Shown here piece after piece: positions 23,640 to 35,100 of a DNA stretch of 64,000 nucleotides; the stretch's first letter is position 1, and every line of letters starts with the position of its first letter. Where the stretch lies: contig WHVA01000007.1 in the NCBI GenBank assembly GCA_015179125.1, forward strand, positions 186,001 through 250,000. The letters are read 5' to 3'. The position numbers and the translations under genes are program-made. The stretch is from Gautieria morchelliformis. Lineage: Eukaryota > Basidiomycota > Agaricomycetes > Gomphales > Gomphaceae. Below the pieces are notes generated by a model. The model searched no databases. It saw only the letters and a list, made by a program, of their open reading frames with translations, and was not told the origin of the DNA.

Positions 23640-24184
23640 CATGATATGTACCTTTGTTGCCTCCTTTCTCCTGATGACCTAGCTGGTCTGCTCAACCATG
23701 CAGATCACTTCCTTGGTCCGACGTGGGAGAACGGTGGTTTGTTCTACCCCCGATGCGATACTCTGACGTACAAGGATGGAAACTGGAACCAGGTTGAAAG
23801 GTTTACTGGCAATGCGGGTATTGGCTACGCGAGATGAATGTCCCGAGCGGGCAGCGACGTTGAATGTGGGATGCCCCGTGGATGACAGTGGATGTGCAAG
23901 GTCGCGCGTGGGTAGATGGCGTCGGACTGGGGACCGGGGTCGATTTCCTTCGCGGGGGGTGGGATGATGGGGTCGGAGGGATGGTACTGACGATGAAGAC
24001 ATGGCATGGTGGGGATGTGAGCGTGAAGCCGGTTGTGAAGGGGTTGGAGAAGGGACTCTATGGTATATATTTTGATGGGGATTTGAGTGAGACAAAGGCG
24101 GTAGAAAAGCCAGGAGATGAGGTATTGCTGGAGGTGGTGGTCAGTGCGAAAGATGTAGATGTTGTGCTAAAGCGCACAAACTGA
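23640..24184 (+). pseudogene. Fragment resembling fungal linalool dehydratase/isomerase-domain proteins
   Basis: The C-terminal third is recognisable: PDDLAGLLNHADHFLGPTWE, GGLFYPRCD, NAGIGYAR, then in a second frame MWDAPW, VDGVGLGTGVDFLRGGWD and VVKGLEKGLYGIYFDGDL, ending at a stop at 24182-24184. Aromatic and charged motifs of this kind occur in fungal proteins annotated with that domain; this is from memory. It is broken by a one-base shift near 23836 (GYAR/MNVPSGQ) and by a TGA near 23861 before MWDAPW. No upstream exons were found. Confidence 0.5.
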
Positions 24185-25049
24185 ACTTATGTTGTTGTTT
24201 TTTTGCTGTACTGGGGATGTACTTGATATCTCTCCTTCGGCCTAATATGGATATCTATCACTTTTTGCGTTTTTGCAACTAGGTTGAGGCATCGAGTTGA
24301 GAGCAGATCCGACAAGGGTTTGGGATCTGGGTCAGGGTTGTAGCTGTGTGAATCATAGGAACATGGACAAGAACATCAAAGAGATGCAATGGTGAGCACT
24401 AGAAAAGTAGGGGCGTAGGAATGGTCCAGCGTACCTTTTCGAAGCAATCTTTCAATGTTCTGCGCCTGACTGCGGCGCAGCGTCGAAGTGACAAGCGCGT
24501 GGACTATGTGAAGACGCATGCTATATACGTGCCTTCAGGAGGATGGGCCCTGTGTGTACAGTCCGCCACTAAAAAATAGATGCACGCCCAATCCCCCCCC
24601 CCCCTCCCCCCCCGCTTTTTTTGGTGAGATCACATTACCTCAGTCTCACAGATGATTGTGATAGACTGAGGAAAAAGATGTGAACTCCAACACGGTGTAC
24701 CCCATCAGCGAAACCGGAAAAAACTGATAAGCACCCTATAACGGTGTATAAGCCAGGCCAGGAAGTGTTTTGGAACCCGTTGAACTAAACGTAAAACCGT
24801 GGTGTTAAACACAATTCTAAAGTTCAATCAGAGATTTGACTTTACAAGCACACGCAAGCTATTTTAACGGAGAACCCAATTAAGAAATTATACTCCGGTG
24901 AACAATCAGAATCAGTATTGGTACAGGAAGTGTAGCAATAGAGATTTAACTGAACACGTGTAGTTCTCAGATTGTGCAATACTTTGTGAGGTCAAAGAAT
25001 GTTATTAGGCATCCAAGGGTCCAGATACTTTAAGGGGGAAAGCTACCTA

Positions 25050-25450
25050 CACTGGAGGCATATAAAGATTTTCTGGTCTGAAAAACTATTCAAAAAATTG
25101 TAAAGATATTCCAAATTTATTTAGTGTTTTTAATGTAAAAAAACTTTAACAAAATTTTGTGTTTTTGTTAGAATTTGTTAAGCAAGAAAATTGTAAAAAA
25201 ATTTAAAGTTTTTTGCAGGGTTTTTTTATGTCTTTTTATAAGTTTATTTGTGAAAACACAAAGAAACACATAAAAAACCCTGAAAAAAACTTTGAATTTT
25301 TTTACAATTTTCTTGCTCAACAAATTCTAATAAAAACACAAAACTTCATTACAGTTTTTTTTTACATAAAAAACACTAAAAGTATTTGGAAAATCTTTAC
25401 AGTTTTTTCAACAGTTTTTCAGACAAGAAAACTTTTATATGCCTGCAGTG
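25050..25450. mobile_element. CACTG-ended hairpin MITE, copy 1
   Basis: It starts CACTGGAGGCATATAAAG and ends TTTTATATGCCTGCAGTG, and the two halves are near-complementary along the whole 401 bp, so it can fold into one long AT-rich hairpin. The 3-bp repeat CTA flanks it (25047-25049, 25451-25453). CACTR-type ends with 3-bp duplications fit the CACTA/EnSpm superfamily. Copies at 54650-55056 and 56462-56857. No coding capacity. Confidence 0.85.
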
Positions 25451-26030
25451 CTAGAGTCTTAGGACCGTGGGTCAAGTGAATTAAAGACAACATTAATCCC
25501 CAAGACGTGAAAAGATAGTTCTGCACTTGAACTCTTCCTCAGTTCAAGTATGTCACTATTCTTGTGGCTTTTCTGGTTTTCCAACTCAACAAACGTAGGA
25601 TATTAACTCACTTACCCTGAGTTAGGTTAATATCTGCAGTGCGTTGATTGATCAAGAAAGATCAATTACTCAAAAGGCTATTAACCCACTTAACTCAGAG
25701 TTAAGTTAATAAACTATTGCGTGAATTGAATAACTAATAACCAAGTCTATTAGATCACTGCTCAGAGTGGCGTCTAATGGTACAGGATTACTAATCAGTT
25801 ACTCTTAGTAATGTTGCTGTTCGCAGCGTGATTAGTCAGAGCCTGCTGCAATTAAAATAGAGCACTCTTGTACTTCTCAGAGCCAATCAGAGTTGCTGCA
25901 ATCTTAGACTGTAGCCAAGTCAGTGAGCCAGTACTTCGGTACAAGGCTGTGTTGAAGTCACACTTCAGTTACTCAAGGTATGAGTGGTTTGGGTGAAAGA
26001 TGATTGATTGCTTCACTGCTAAAACTGCAG

Positions 26031-26432
26031 GCTATTTATACTGCATCTATCTAGCTTATGTAACTACTGCTAGGAACCTTGTAGAGGCTTCTACTACTGT
26101 GAAGAACCTTGTGGAAGCTTAGAGAAGCTTCAGGAAAGGTTTGGAAACTATTGGAAGGCTGTGGAAGGTTCTATTGCTATATTGGGTTAAAGTCACAGTT
26201 CTGTGACAGTAAAGCTAAGAGTATGTAAGAAACTCCCACGCTCATGTGATTATCATGTGACGAAGGAAAGTCATGTGACTTCAAGCTGGATTGAGGTCAT
26301 GTGACTGTGTCATGTGATTGTCAGGTGACCGTAGATAATCAAGTGACTTTGAGGTCAGGTGATTGTCAGGTGACTGTGGATGATCAGGTGACTTTGAGCT
26401 GTTTTGAGGTCATGTGATAGTCATGTGACCGT
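26031..26432 (-). promoter_or_regulatory. 12 TCANGTGA motifs upstream of a minus-strand TATA box
   Basis: Between about 26242 and 26432 the octamer TCANGTGA occurs 12 times: seven TCATGTGA, four TCAGGTGA and one TCAAGTGA. TATAAATAGC on the minus strand lies at 26040-26031, downstream for minus-strand transcription. The motif contains an E-box-like CANNTG core. This looks like a repeated-motif U3 enhancer; function is inferred. Confidence 0.5.
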
Positions 26433-26589
26433 GGGGAATTCTTAGCTAAACTATCAAGAGATTGTTGTACCTTGTGGACCCAATGTGAGTGTAGCATAGA
26501 AATATTAATACAACCTTTCTTGGGGACATTTGAAACTAATTAACTACCTAGTAAATGTTCATAAATAGGTAGCTACTTTGTGGACGATC

Positions 26590-26675
26590 CCTAACAGGAA
26601 GCCCGGTGCGCCAACAGCTTGGGCCTGGCCTGGTGGCTCGGGCTTTTGGCGGCTCGGCCGGGCCGTGCACATCAC
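26590..26675. mobile_element. hAT-like terminus remnant
   Basis: GCCCGGTGCGCC, GGCTCGGGC and CGGCCGGGCCGTGCACATCACTA resemble the GCCCGAGCC-rich subterminal region and CACTA-type end of the intact hAT element at 15577-16804. No partner end or 8-bp duplication was found, so it is a broken end. Confidence 0.4.
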
Positions 26676-26919
26676 TAATCAGCGGTCGGTTGGCGGCGCT
26701 GGAGACTTCCTCCACCGTGGTGTCATTCACGCTGGCGTTATCGCAAATCACGCTCAGGGTCTGATCTATCCATACGTCATGCTACATGTGAACGCCGTGC
26801 TCACAATAATGAAAGGCCTCTATCAGTTAGGGTAGGGGCGCTCGTAGTGCCTGTTAAGTCTTCTCATTCCCACATTCTCACCGCAGTTCCTTCGCACTGC
26901 CTCCTTCCCCCATACCACC

Positions 26920-29900
26920 ATGACCTCTAACTCCTCAATGGACCACAATGAGCAGGTCACCAAAGCTTCTCCTTCATCTGGGAATGACGAAACGCCGCCA
27001 ATTGTAGAACTGTCTTTGGTACCCTCGAAGGTAAGCAAGGTTTATTCCAGGAGGCTAAAGAATCAACGGGACCGACTATCTGACAAATCTTCATGAATAG
27101 GTCGTATTGCTCTCTACTTCTGGTCTTGCTACAGGGGGAACGGGCATTGAAACTAACCCCACGACGCAAGCCAATGACCATCGAGGTGCCGGGATCAGGT
27201 TGCTTTCACTCGGTAATGTTTTCATGCTTGTTATATGAAAGCTTCTGACTCCCTCAGCAGATGGCGGCGGCATCTGTGGCTTGTCCAAACTTATCATTCT
27301 ACAAGAAATCATGCAAAGAATCCAGCGCCAAGAAGGGCAACCCACGGTGCCCCTACCTTGCCAATATTTCGACTTAATCTGCGGTACGAGTACAGGCGGG
27401 TAAGTTACTTGCCTAACGATCACCGTTGCCTCTTATATGGTCCATTCAGGCTCATAGCACTTATGCTGGGCCGCCTCCGCCTCCCCGTAGATAAAGCGAT
27501 CGAAGCCTATGGCAATTTTGCTTCAAAAGTGTTCACGGAGAAGAAACCATTTTGGAAGGATGGAATGTTCAAGGCTAGCAATTTAGAGAGAGCTATTAAG
27601 GCCATCATCCAGGAATCGACTGGCGACCCTAATGCACGCATGCTCGACCCAAGGCCAATCAGTGAAGTGTGCAAAACGTATGTTCACGTTGCCCCTCTTT
27701 CTTAACTTGGTACATAGTTGACCATGTCCCAGTTTCGTCTGTGCGATGCCCGCAAATAATATAAGCACACCCCGCCTCTTTCGCATGTACAGCGTGGAAA
27801 GGAATAAATCGCTCGACTGCGCTATCTGGGAGGCCGCTCGTGCTACGTCTGCCGCTCCTAGATTCTTCAAACGTATTTTCATCGGCGTACCACCTCTGGA
27901 TGAAGAATTTGTCGATGCCGGTCTCGGTTGCAACAACCCTGTCAAGCAAATCCTCAGGGAGGCAGAACACATCTTTCCACACCAACATATTGCTTGTGTC
28001 ATAAGTATTGGCACAGGTCACATCACTGCAACGGGCTACCAGCACCCAGTCTGTTCAACAGGGTCATTCCTTTAGATGTAGCTGGGGTATTGAAGAAGAT
28101 CACAACCGAGTGTGAAGCCACAGCGGAGGAAACTGAATTCCGCTTCAGATCTATTGTGAATGGTTTCTTCCGGTTCAATGTTGAACAAGGAATGCAAAAT
28201 GTGACACTAGCACAGTGGGAAAGGCTGAGAGAGGTGAAGACACATACATTGCAGTATCTGCAGCAGGGAAAAGTCGATAAGATGCTCACAGCAGCTGTCA
28301 AAGCTCTGAGAGAGCGGCAGGAAGTGATACCTGTCACACACCTCAGTGGGTACAGCCTGCATTGCCTCACAACTGATGATATATGTTTGATGATAGACAC
28401 CATTGGTATAAGCACTGTTGGCAGGGAACCTGATAGAAGGGTGCATTTTAAGACTTGCCCTCCCCCAACAAGCAGGTTTACTGGAAGAGCTGATATCCTT
28501 ACACAACTGGAGGAATACTTCTTGGCAGACATGCCATCTGATGAGGTGGAACAGTGCATATTTGTGTTGTATGGGCTTGGTGGGGCTGGAAAAACTCAGA
28601 TTGCATTGAGATTCATTGAAAAGTTTTATCAATGGTGGGGTAGTTTACCCAGGGCTGGTATGTTTGGACTAACTTGTTTTATGTGTAGTTTTTGGAGAGT
28701 CTATTATGTTGATGCAAGTAGTGTGACCACTATGGAGTCTCACCTTGAAGATATTGCTCGGGAAGAGGGTATTGGTGAGACTGCCAAAGATGCTCTTCTC
28801 TGGTTTTCTGGACAACACCAAGGGTGGTTGCTCTTCATGGACAATGCTGATGACCATGACATAAACCTTCGAAAGTACTTCCCACTGTGCAAGCATGGAA
28901 ATATCATTGTGACAAGTTGCAATGTGAGTGTTGTGTGCATGCACCTAGCTCCAACTGTCATGTGTCAAGTATGAATGCTGATGAAGCTATTCATTTGCTC
29001 CTTGTGTTTTCTAGAGTCAAAGATTCTGTGAAGAATCTTAGCTTGGCATCTCTGATTGTGAAAGAACTTGGTTATCTTGCCCTGGCCATTGTACAAGCTG
29101 GTGCCTATATCTCAATGGGATGCAGCTTAAATGACTACCTAAAGATTTTCCAGAAGGAGTGAGGTCAACTAATGAGCAAGCACTCAGTACAGATGGTGGA
29201 TGATTATCCATGGGCAGTGTATGCAACCTGGGAAATTAGCTTTAAAAAGCTAAGTCCTATAGCAGAAACCCTGCTACATCTGTGTGCATTTCTACACTAT
29301 AGGGGGATTTCCAAAAGCATATTTGAAAAGGCTTCTCTGGGGGACCTTGATGGACCATTTGATGATGCAAAAGAATTTTTACATAACTTTCAAACCACAG
29401 ATGGTGGCTGGAGTGACTTTCAATTTCAGGAAGTAATTAATGAATTAGCTTCATACTCATTAATTAGTACCAATCACGAAGACAGCACATTTTCCCTGCA
29501 TCCACTAGTTCATGCCTGGGCTCAAGATAGCTTAGAGGAGGCAGAGCAGGAGAATAAGCAAGGGTGTACAATGCAGATACTAGCACTTTCTATCCCATAT
29601 GAAAATAGTACAGAGGATTATGCTTTTAGGAGATCTCTTCTGTCTCATATCAATGAGCTACATACAAAAGCTATAGATTCAAGTGTGGCAGAAAACTTTG
29701 CAAGAGTGTTCATTGAAGCAGGGCGATGGAAGGATTCTGAAGAGCTGGAGGTTAAGATCATGGGGGCAAGGAAGAGGGTCCTTGGTGAGGAGCATCTTGA
29801 CACCCTGATCACCATGGGCAACCTTGCCTTAACCTATTGGAATCAGGGCCAGGGGAAGAATGCTGAAGAGCTGGAGGTTCAAGTGACGGAGGCAAGGAAG

Positions 29901-30713
29901 AGGGTCCTTGGTGAGGAGCATCCTGAAACCCTGAGGGCTATAGGTAACCTTGCCTCAACCTATCGGAATCAGGGCTGGTGGAATATTGCTGAAGAGCTGG
30001 AGGTTCAAGTCATGGAGGCAAGGAAGAGGGTTCTTGGTGAGGAGCATCCTGACACCCTGGACACTATGGGCAACCTTGCCTTAACCTATCAGAATCAGGG
30101 CCGGTGGAAGGATGCTGAAGAGCTGGAGGTCCAAGTCATGGGGGCAAATAAGAGGGTCCTTGGTGAGGAGCATCCTGACACTTTGAGGGCTATCAGCAAC
30201 CTTGCCTCAACCTATCAGACTCAGGGCTGGTGGAAGGATGCTGAAGAGCTGGGGGTTAAAGTGATGCAGGCAATGAAGAGGGTCCTTGGTGAGGAGCATC
30301 CTGAGACCCTGATCACCGTGGGAAACCTTGCCTCAACCCATCGGAATCAGGGCCAGTGGAATGATGCTGAAGAGCTGGAGGTTCAAGTCATAGAGGCAAG
30401 GAAGAGGGTCCTTGGTGAGAAGCATCCTGACACCCTGAGGGCTATGGGCAACCTTGCCTTTACCTATTGGAATCAGGGCCAATGGAAGGATGCTCATGTG
30501 CTGGAAGTTCAAGTCATGGAGGCAAGGAAGAGGGCCCTTGGTGAGGAGCATCCTGACACCCTGGACACCATGGGCAGCCTCGCCTTAACCTATAGGATTC
30601 AGGGCCGGTGGAAGGATGCTGAAGAGCTGGAAAGTCAAGTCATGGAGGTAAGGGAGAGGGTCCTTTCTGTGGCACATCCTGGGAAAAGTCAAACTTCCTT
30701 AACGCTTTTATGA
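26920..30713 (+). pseudogene. NLR-like protein: patatin, NB-ARC, TPR repeats; broken
   Basis: Fungal NLR-type genes with this architecture are thought to act in non-self recognition and cell death. Early exons: 26920-27030, 27101-27212, 27261-27399, 27450-27677 and from 27733. The patatin-like phospholipase part shows LSLDGGGICGL, the nucleophile GTSTGG and DAGLGCNNP (the usual DGG is DAG). NB-ARC follows with FTGRADIL, P-loop GLGGAGKT, FWRVYYVDASS (after intron 28635-28688) and WLLFMDNADD. TPRs of kinesin-light-chain type fill 29725-30713. Breaks: a one-base shift near 28030 after SIGTGH, another near 28930, and an in-frame TGA at 29160-29162. The C-terminus is cut by a hairpin element at about 30681; the last ten codons come from it. 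Some breaks could be assembly errors. Confidence 0.82.
29725..30680 (+). repeat. 42-residue (126-bp) TPR array, seven full units and one partial
   Basis: Units follow WKDAEELEVQVMEARKRVLG then EEHPDTLxxMGNLALTYxNQG. Units are very similar at DNA level (AAGAGGGTCCTTGGTGAGGA recurs with almost no change), showing recent tandem amplification. Variable positions cluster at the residues after DTL and in the NQGx-W segment. All units keep the frame. The eighth unit is truncated by the hairpin element. Confidence 0.88.
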
Positions 30714-31262
30714 ATCAACTAAATCTCTAAAAACTTTTGTTGTATTTTTTGTGATAAGAAATCTTTGGAAACTAGCCAAAAACTTTGGAAAAGAATATCA
30801 AGTATTTTGTATCATTTATTTTGCACAATAATCCTTGAGAAACTGAGGTATTCCAAAGGTAAATATTCTGATGAAATTCACAGTTTTGTTAAAAGTTATT
30901 GAGCAACAAACACTGAAAATAATTGTAAAAATAGATGTCAGAAAATTATAAGAGAAGACCTGAAACACATAAAGAACCATGCAAAAAGTTTCGATGTTCC
31001 TTACAATTTTCTGAAAGATTTTCTTTCTCAACAAACTCTAATAGAACTGTGAATTTCATCAGAATTTTTGCCTTGGAAAAACCTCAGCTTTTCAAGGAGT
31101 TTTATATCAAATAAACCATAAAAATATACTTCCCAATTGTTGGGTATTTTTATGACAATATTCAAAAGATTTTTTATCATATAAAATCTGGAAAATAAAA
31201 CAAAAAATTTCAGAGACTTTCTTGATTCATCAAAGTCTTCAGAAAGTTTGAATTTTCCAATG
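30681..31262. mobile_element. Hairpin MITE, second family
   Basis: Left half (GGGAAAAGTCAAACTT, then ACTGAGGTATTCCAAAGG and TTCTGATGAAATTCACAG at 30879-30885) is mirrored by the right half (TGAATTTCATCAGAA near 31050, CCTTGGAAAAACCTCAG near 31070, AAGTTTGAATTTTCC near 31248). The inverted match extends about 240 bp per arm with mismatches and a central spacer near 30910-31020. AT-rich and non-coding. It truncates the NLR-like gene. No clear target duplication. Confidence 0.65.
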
Positions 31263-31641
31263 TGTTGCCTTTCAACATTCATCTTCAAAGCACGAGCCTT
31301 CCTCTCCCTGTTTCATATACACTCCTCAGCCTCATCGTTTGGATTACTGAGATCCACAACCTTGCAACGCCCTTATATCCTACAGCACTTAGATGACAAG
31401 ATAGAATGGTAATGCAAGGCTCTGACTGATGCCGACATGGCTAGCAAGGGCCTGAAGTATCTGTCACCCATGGCCTACAACCATACATAGCCACCCATGT
31501 TGGCACATACCCAGGCGTGTGTGGTTCCATTTTTGTCACGTGCGCACTGTGCATTTTGACTGTCTGTATACCAGCCACGGCTGTTAATTTTCTGGGGCGA
31601 GTATGCTTGATGCCAGTTGAGCTGTGCTCTGATCTGGTGAC
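31263..31641. other. Short intergenic stretch
   Basis: About 380 bases with no gene that I can support. TTCAA at 31642-31646 just after it is the left target duplication of the copia element. Confidence 0.5.
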
Positions 31642-31646
31642 TTCAA

Positions 31647-32144
31647 TGTTGGGTGCATTTATGCTCCTGCACCAAAATCAAGCATAATATATCCAATTTG
31701 TTGTGTGGCCTTCCAATTTCTTCTCACATTGTTCTTGTATTATGCATCCATTTTTCTGGTTATTTTCGAAATTTTCCACTCATTCCTTATCTCTCTATTT
31801 CATCTTGTTATTCCTACTTTCACAAGCGGCTGCACCCAGCGGAGTCTGAAATGACTTCGACGCGCGAGCTCTTGGGCGCTAAAGGGCCGGGTAGTAGTAC
31901 ATGCGCAGTGGAACACATTTCCCCCTCTCTCAGTGACCACTAAATTCACTGAGAGAGGCAAGTAAATTAGTCTAGTAGTCTTTGCATTTATTGACCTAGA
32001 AATCATCTGTAGTGAATTGATTTCTAGGTAGTGTATAATATATTTACAGTGACCACTAAATTCACTGAGAGAGTGAATTGATTTCTAGTCTATTCTTTTG
32101 AATAACAAGTCCATACCTACTGCCTATAATTCCTGTCCTCTACA
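31647..32144 (+). repeat. Copia 5' LTR
   Basis: TGTTGGGTGC...TCCTCTACA. It contains two TCAGTGACCACTAAATTCAC blocks, the first followed by GAGAGAGGC, and a TGTATAATATA TATA-like site (32031-32041). Matches 36404-36901 with one observed mismatch. Confidence 0.95.
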
Positions 32145-32157
32145 GGGTTATGGGCCC
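32145..32157 (+). other. Copia primer binding site, anticodon-stem type
   Basis: GGGTTATGGGCCC is complementary to the anticodon stem-loop of initiator tRNA-Met (GGGCCCATAACCC), the internal tRNA-half priming mode known for Drosophila copia. The gag ATG (32150-32152) lies inside it, opposite the CAU anticodon. Confidence 0.8.
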
Positions 32158-35100
32158 CAGAGACACTTCTGAGAAGCTGTTGGGTGTTGAGAAGCTTGCT
32201 ACTGATGGAAGTAATTGGCCATTGTGGCGAGCCACTCTCATCAGCTATTTTGAGTCCAAAAATCTGCTCAAACATGTAGAAGGGAGAGTCACTCGACCTC
32301 CTGATCCTCCAGTCATGCCCCCAGGCCATATTCTAACAGAAGCTGAGGAAACTCAGATGGATAAGGCCGAGGAGAAGCTGGAGAGATACCTTGCTAGAGA
32401 AGGACAAGCCAAGACCCAAATCATCGTCTCAGTGTCAGAGTCATTAGCCCTGATGCTACAGAAGCAGAAGACAGCAAAAGAGACTTGGGATGCACTGGTC
32501 AATGAAATGACCAAAAAGCCCAAGATGGTCCTCACCAGCCTGCAGAGACAACTCCGCAGTATGAGATGTCCTGAGGATGGAGACTTGAGAGATCACTTGG
32601 ACAAGGCCCAAGACCTATATGCTCGTCTTAATGAGATGGGAGCTAGAGTTTCTGAAGAAGAATTCATGGACATAATCCTTGCGTCACTTCCACCATCCTA
32701 TGAGGCAGTCATGAATGCCCTTACAACTTCGCTTGAAGAATGCGGGATGCCATTGGTCCCTGATAATATTATTAGGGTACTAAAGGCTCAGTATGACAGG
32801 AAGAAAACACTCCCGCAAGAAGAGCAGGTGTTTATTGGTTCATCTACTAAGAAGGACCAGAAGGGGCAGAAGGCGCATGTATGCACCAACTGCAAAAAGC
32901 CTGGACATTCCATCGAAAATTGCTGGGCTAAAGGAGGTGGTAAAGAAGGTCAAGGACCACGTCAGAAGAAGAAAGCCAAAGGCAAGAAGAAGAAGAAGGG
33001 TAAAGCAAAAGCGAATGTTGCCGAAGAAGAGTCTACTTCTGAGGAAAGTGGTGATGGGCATCTTGCCTTCACCAATTTTGACGAGTGCTCTAATTTCAAT
33101 TTGAGCACATCCTCAGGAGTTATAGTCATACTCGACACCGGAACGACATCGCATATGACTCCTCACAAAAATTTATTGAGGAACTACTGTCAATTCTCAC
33201 AGCCGAGGACTATCCGAGCAGCCAACAAAGGTACCTTTGATGCCTTCGGCTCAGGACTGCTCGTATTATCCAATAAGGTTGGAGATAGAACAGTAGAAGT
33301 CACGTTGCAAGATACATACTATGCACCCAAAATTGCTGCTACCCTCGTCTCGATCGGTCGGTGCGATGATGCTGGCTACGACATTCGACTCGGTGGCCAG
33401 AAATGCACAATATCTAATGCTGCTGGAAAAGTATTGATGCAAGCACCGAAAGTCAATGGCTTATATCGACTAGACCTCCAGTCACCAAGTGCTCAAGCCC
33501 ATATGTGTTTATCTGCCATGGAAATTCATCAAAAGATGGGGCACATCTCACAGAAGTCCCTACAACATCTATTAAATCATGGCATGATATTGGGCATTGA
33601 ACTGAGCTCCACAGGCGATAGAATTGTCTGTGATGCGTGTATTCAGGCCAAGATTGCGCGCAAACCTCTTCCTCGAGAACCCAGAGACCGAACATCAAAA
33701 TTCGGTGACAGAATTTATTCTGATGTCTGGGGACCTGCAAGACACCTCACGATCGATAAGAAGTCATATTATGTCTCCTTTATCGATGACTACTCAAGAG
33801 AATCGGTGATCTATCTCATGGCGAACAAATCAGAAGCATTCTCAAAGTACAAGCTCTACGAGGCTTTAATGCTTCGACAGAGAAATGTGCACATCAAGGC
33901 ACTTGTTTCTGATCGAGGGGGCGAGTATACGAGCTCTGAATTCGAACAGCATCTAGCCAAACAAGGCACGAAGCATCAGTTGACGGTACACGACACACCA
34001 GAGTCCAATGGTGTTGCGGAACGCCTGAACCGAACCTCACTGAGAGAACTCGTGCCATGCTGCTAGAATCAGGCCTTCCTAAGATATTATGGGGCTATGC
34101 GATACAGCATGCCAATTATCTTAGGAACAGGACGCATACAAGAGCTCTACCAGATAAAACGCCCTACGAGATGATTCACCATGAAAAACCGAATCTCAAA
34201 GACATTCACGCGTGGGGAACTGAAATTTACGTTAAAATCACTCAGGGAGATAAATTGGCAGCTCGTGCCAAAGAGCTCGGTGGATAGGAATTTCTGCGCA
34301 GAGCCATGGTCATTATGTTTATTGGCCTGACTCGCACAAAGTTTCTGTCGAGCGGAACTTGTCTTTGATTCAGAAATGAAGAAGGGAAAGGTCCCAATCA
34401 TTTCTATTGAGGAATCCAAGCTACCTACGTCTAAAGAAGAGAAGAAGGCCATTCCGGCATAGTGCCTGTGCCCGGTCGCTTAGTCAGCGAAGAGGCAAAG
34501 ATCGAAGAAATTGATGAAAGTGCACCGGAAGAATATCTTGAAAAGCTGCAACCTATTCAGGGAGTTGATGACAGACCTAGAGAAGCTGAACCGATAAGGA
34601 GAAGCGAAAGGATCCGTCAACAACAAGTGCAGCCGGCCCCATCAGGTCCCGTGACAAGATCTCAAACTCAGAGACAAACTGGCGCACATATGACTACGCT
34701 AGCTTACGAGGACGTTGAGGACCATAAAGAAGTTTTATTCGACCAAGAATTATCCTCCGAGATTGATGGCATCAGTAGCTATGAGTGTGCCATCAGTGCG
34801 TTTCTAACCGACGGTCAAAACAATAACAAGGCGCCGGATTTGAGTCAAATTGAACCTAGCAATGCAGACGAAGCTCTGAATAATCCTATGTGGAAGAAAT
34901 CAATGGACAAAGAGTATGAGGCCCTAATCGACAAGGGAGTGTGGGAAAGAACCAAACCACCTCCTGGAGCCAACATTGTCGGCAACAAATGGGTCTACCT
35001 TTGGAAGCGTAATCCAGAAGGGAAACCAATAGTACCTAAATCGAGAATGGTCGCCCAAGGCTTCACGCAGAAGTTTGGAATCGACTATGATGAGACATAC

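Larger units (their letters stand above)
24590..26530 (-). mobile_element. LTR-like sequence of unknown family, split by a MITE
   Basis: After removing the MITE at 25050-25450, about 1.5 kb remain. A poly-C/poly-T tract (24594-24621) lies at its left edge. On the minus strand it reads like an LTR: TGTCCCCAAG at 26529, a repeated-motif U3 (26242-26432), TATAAATAGC (26040-26031) and a long leader. I could not fix both ends or a target duplication, so the LTR reading is tentative. Confidence 0.35.

Noticed and set aside
24594-24621. Poly-C/poly-T tract as a polypurine tract of a minus-strand LTR element
   Set aside because: No LTR start follows at the right distance and the element ends are undefined.
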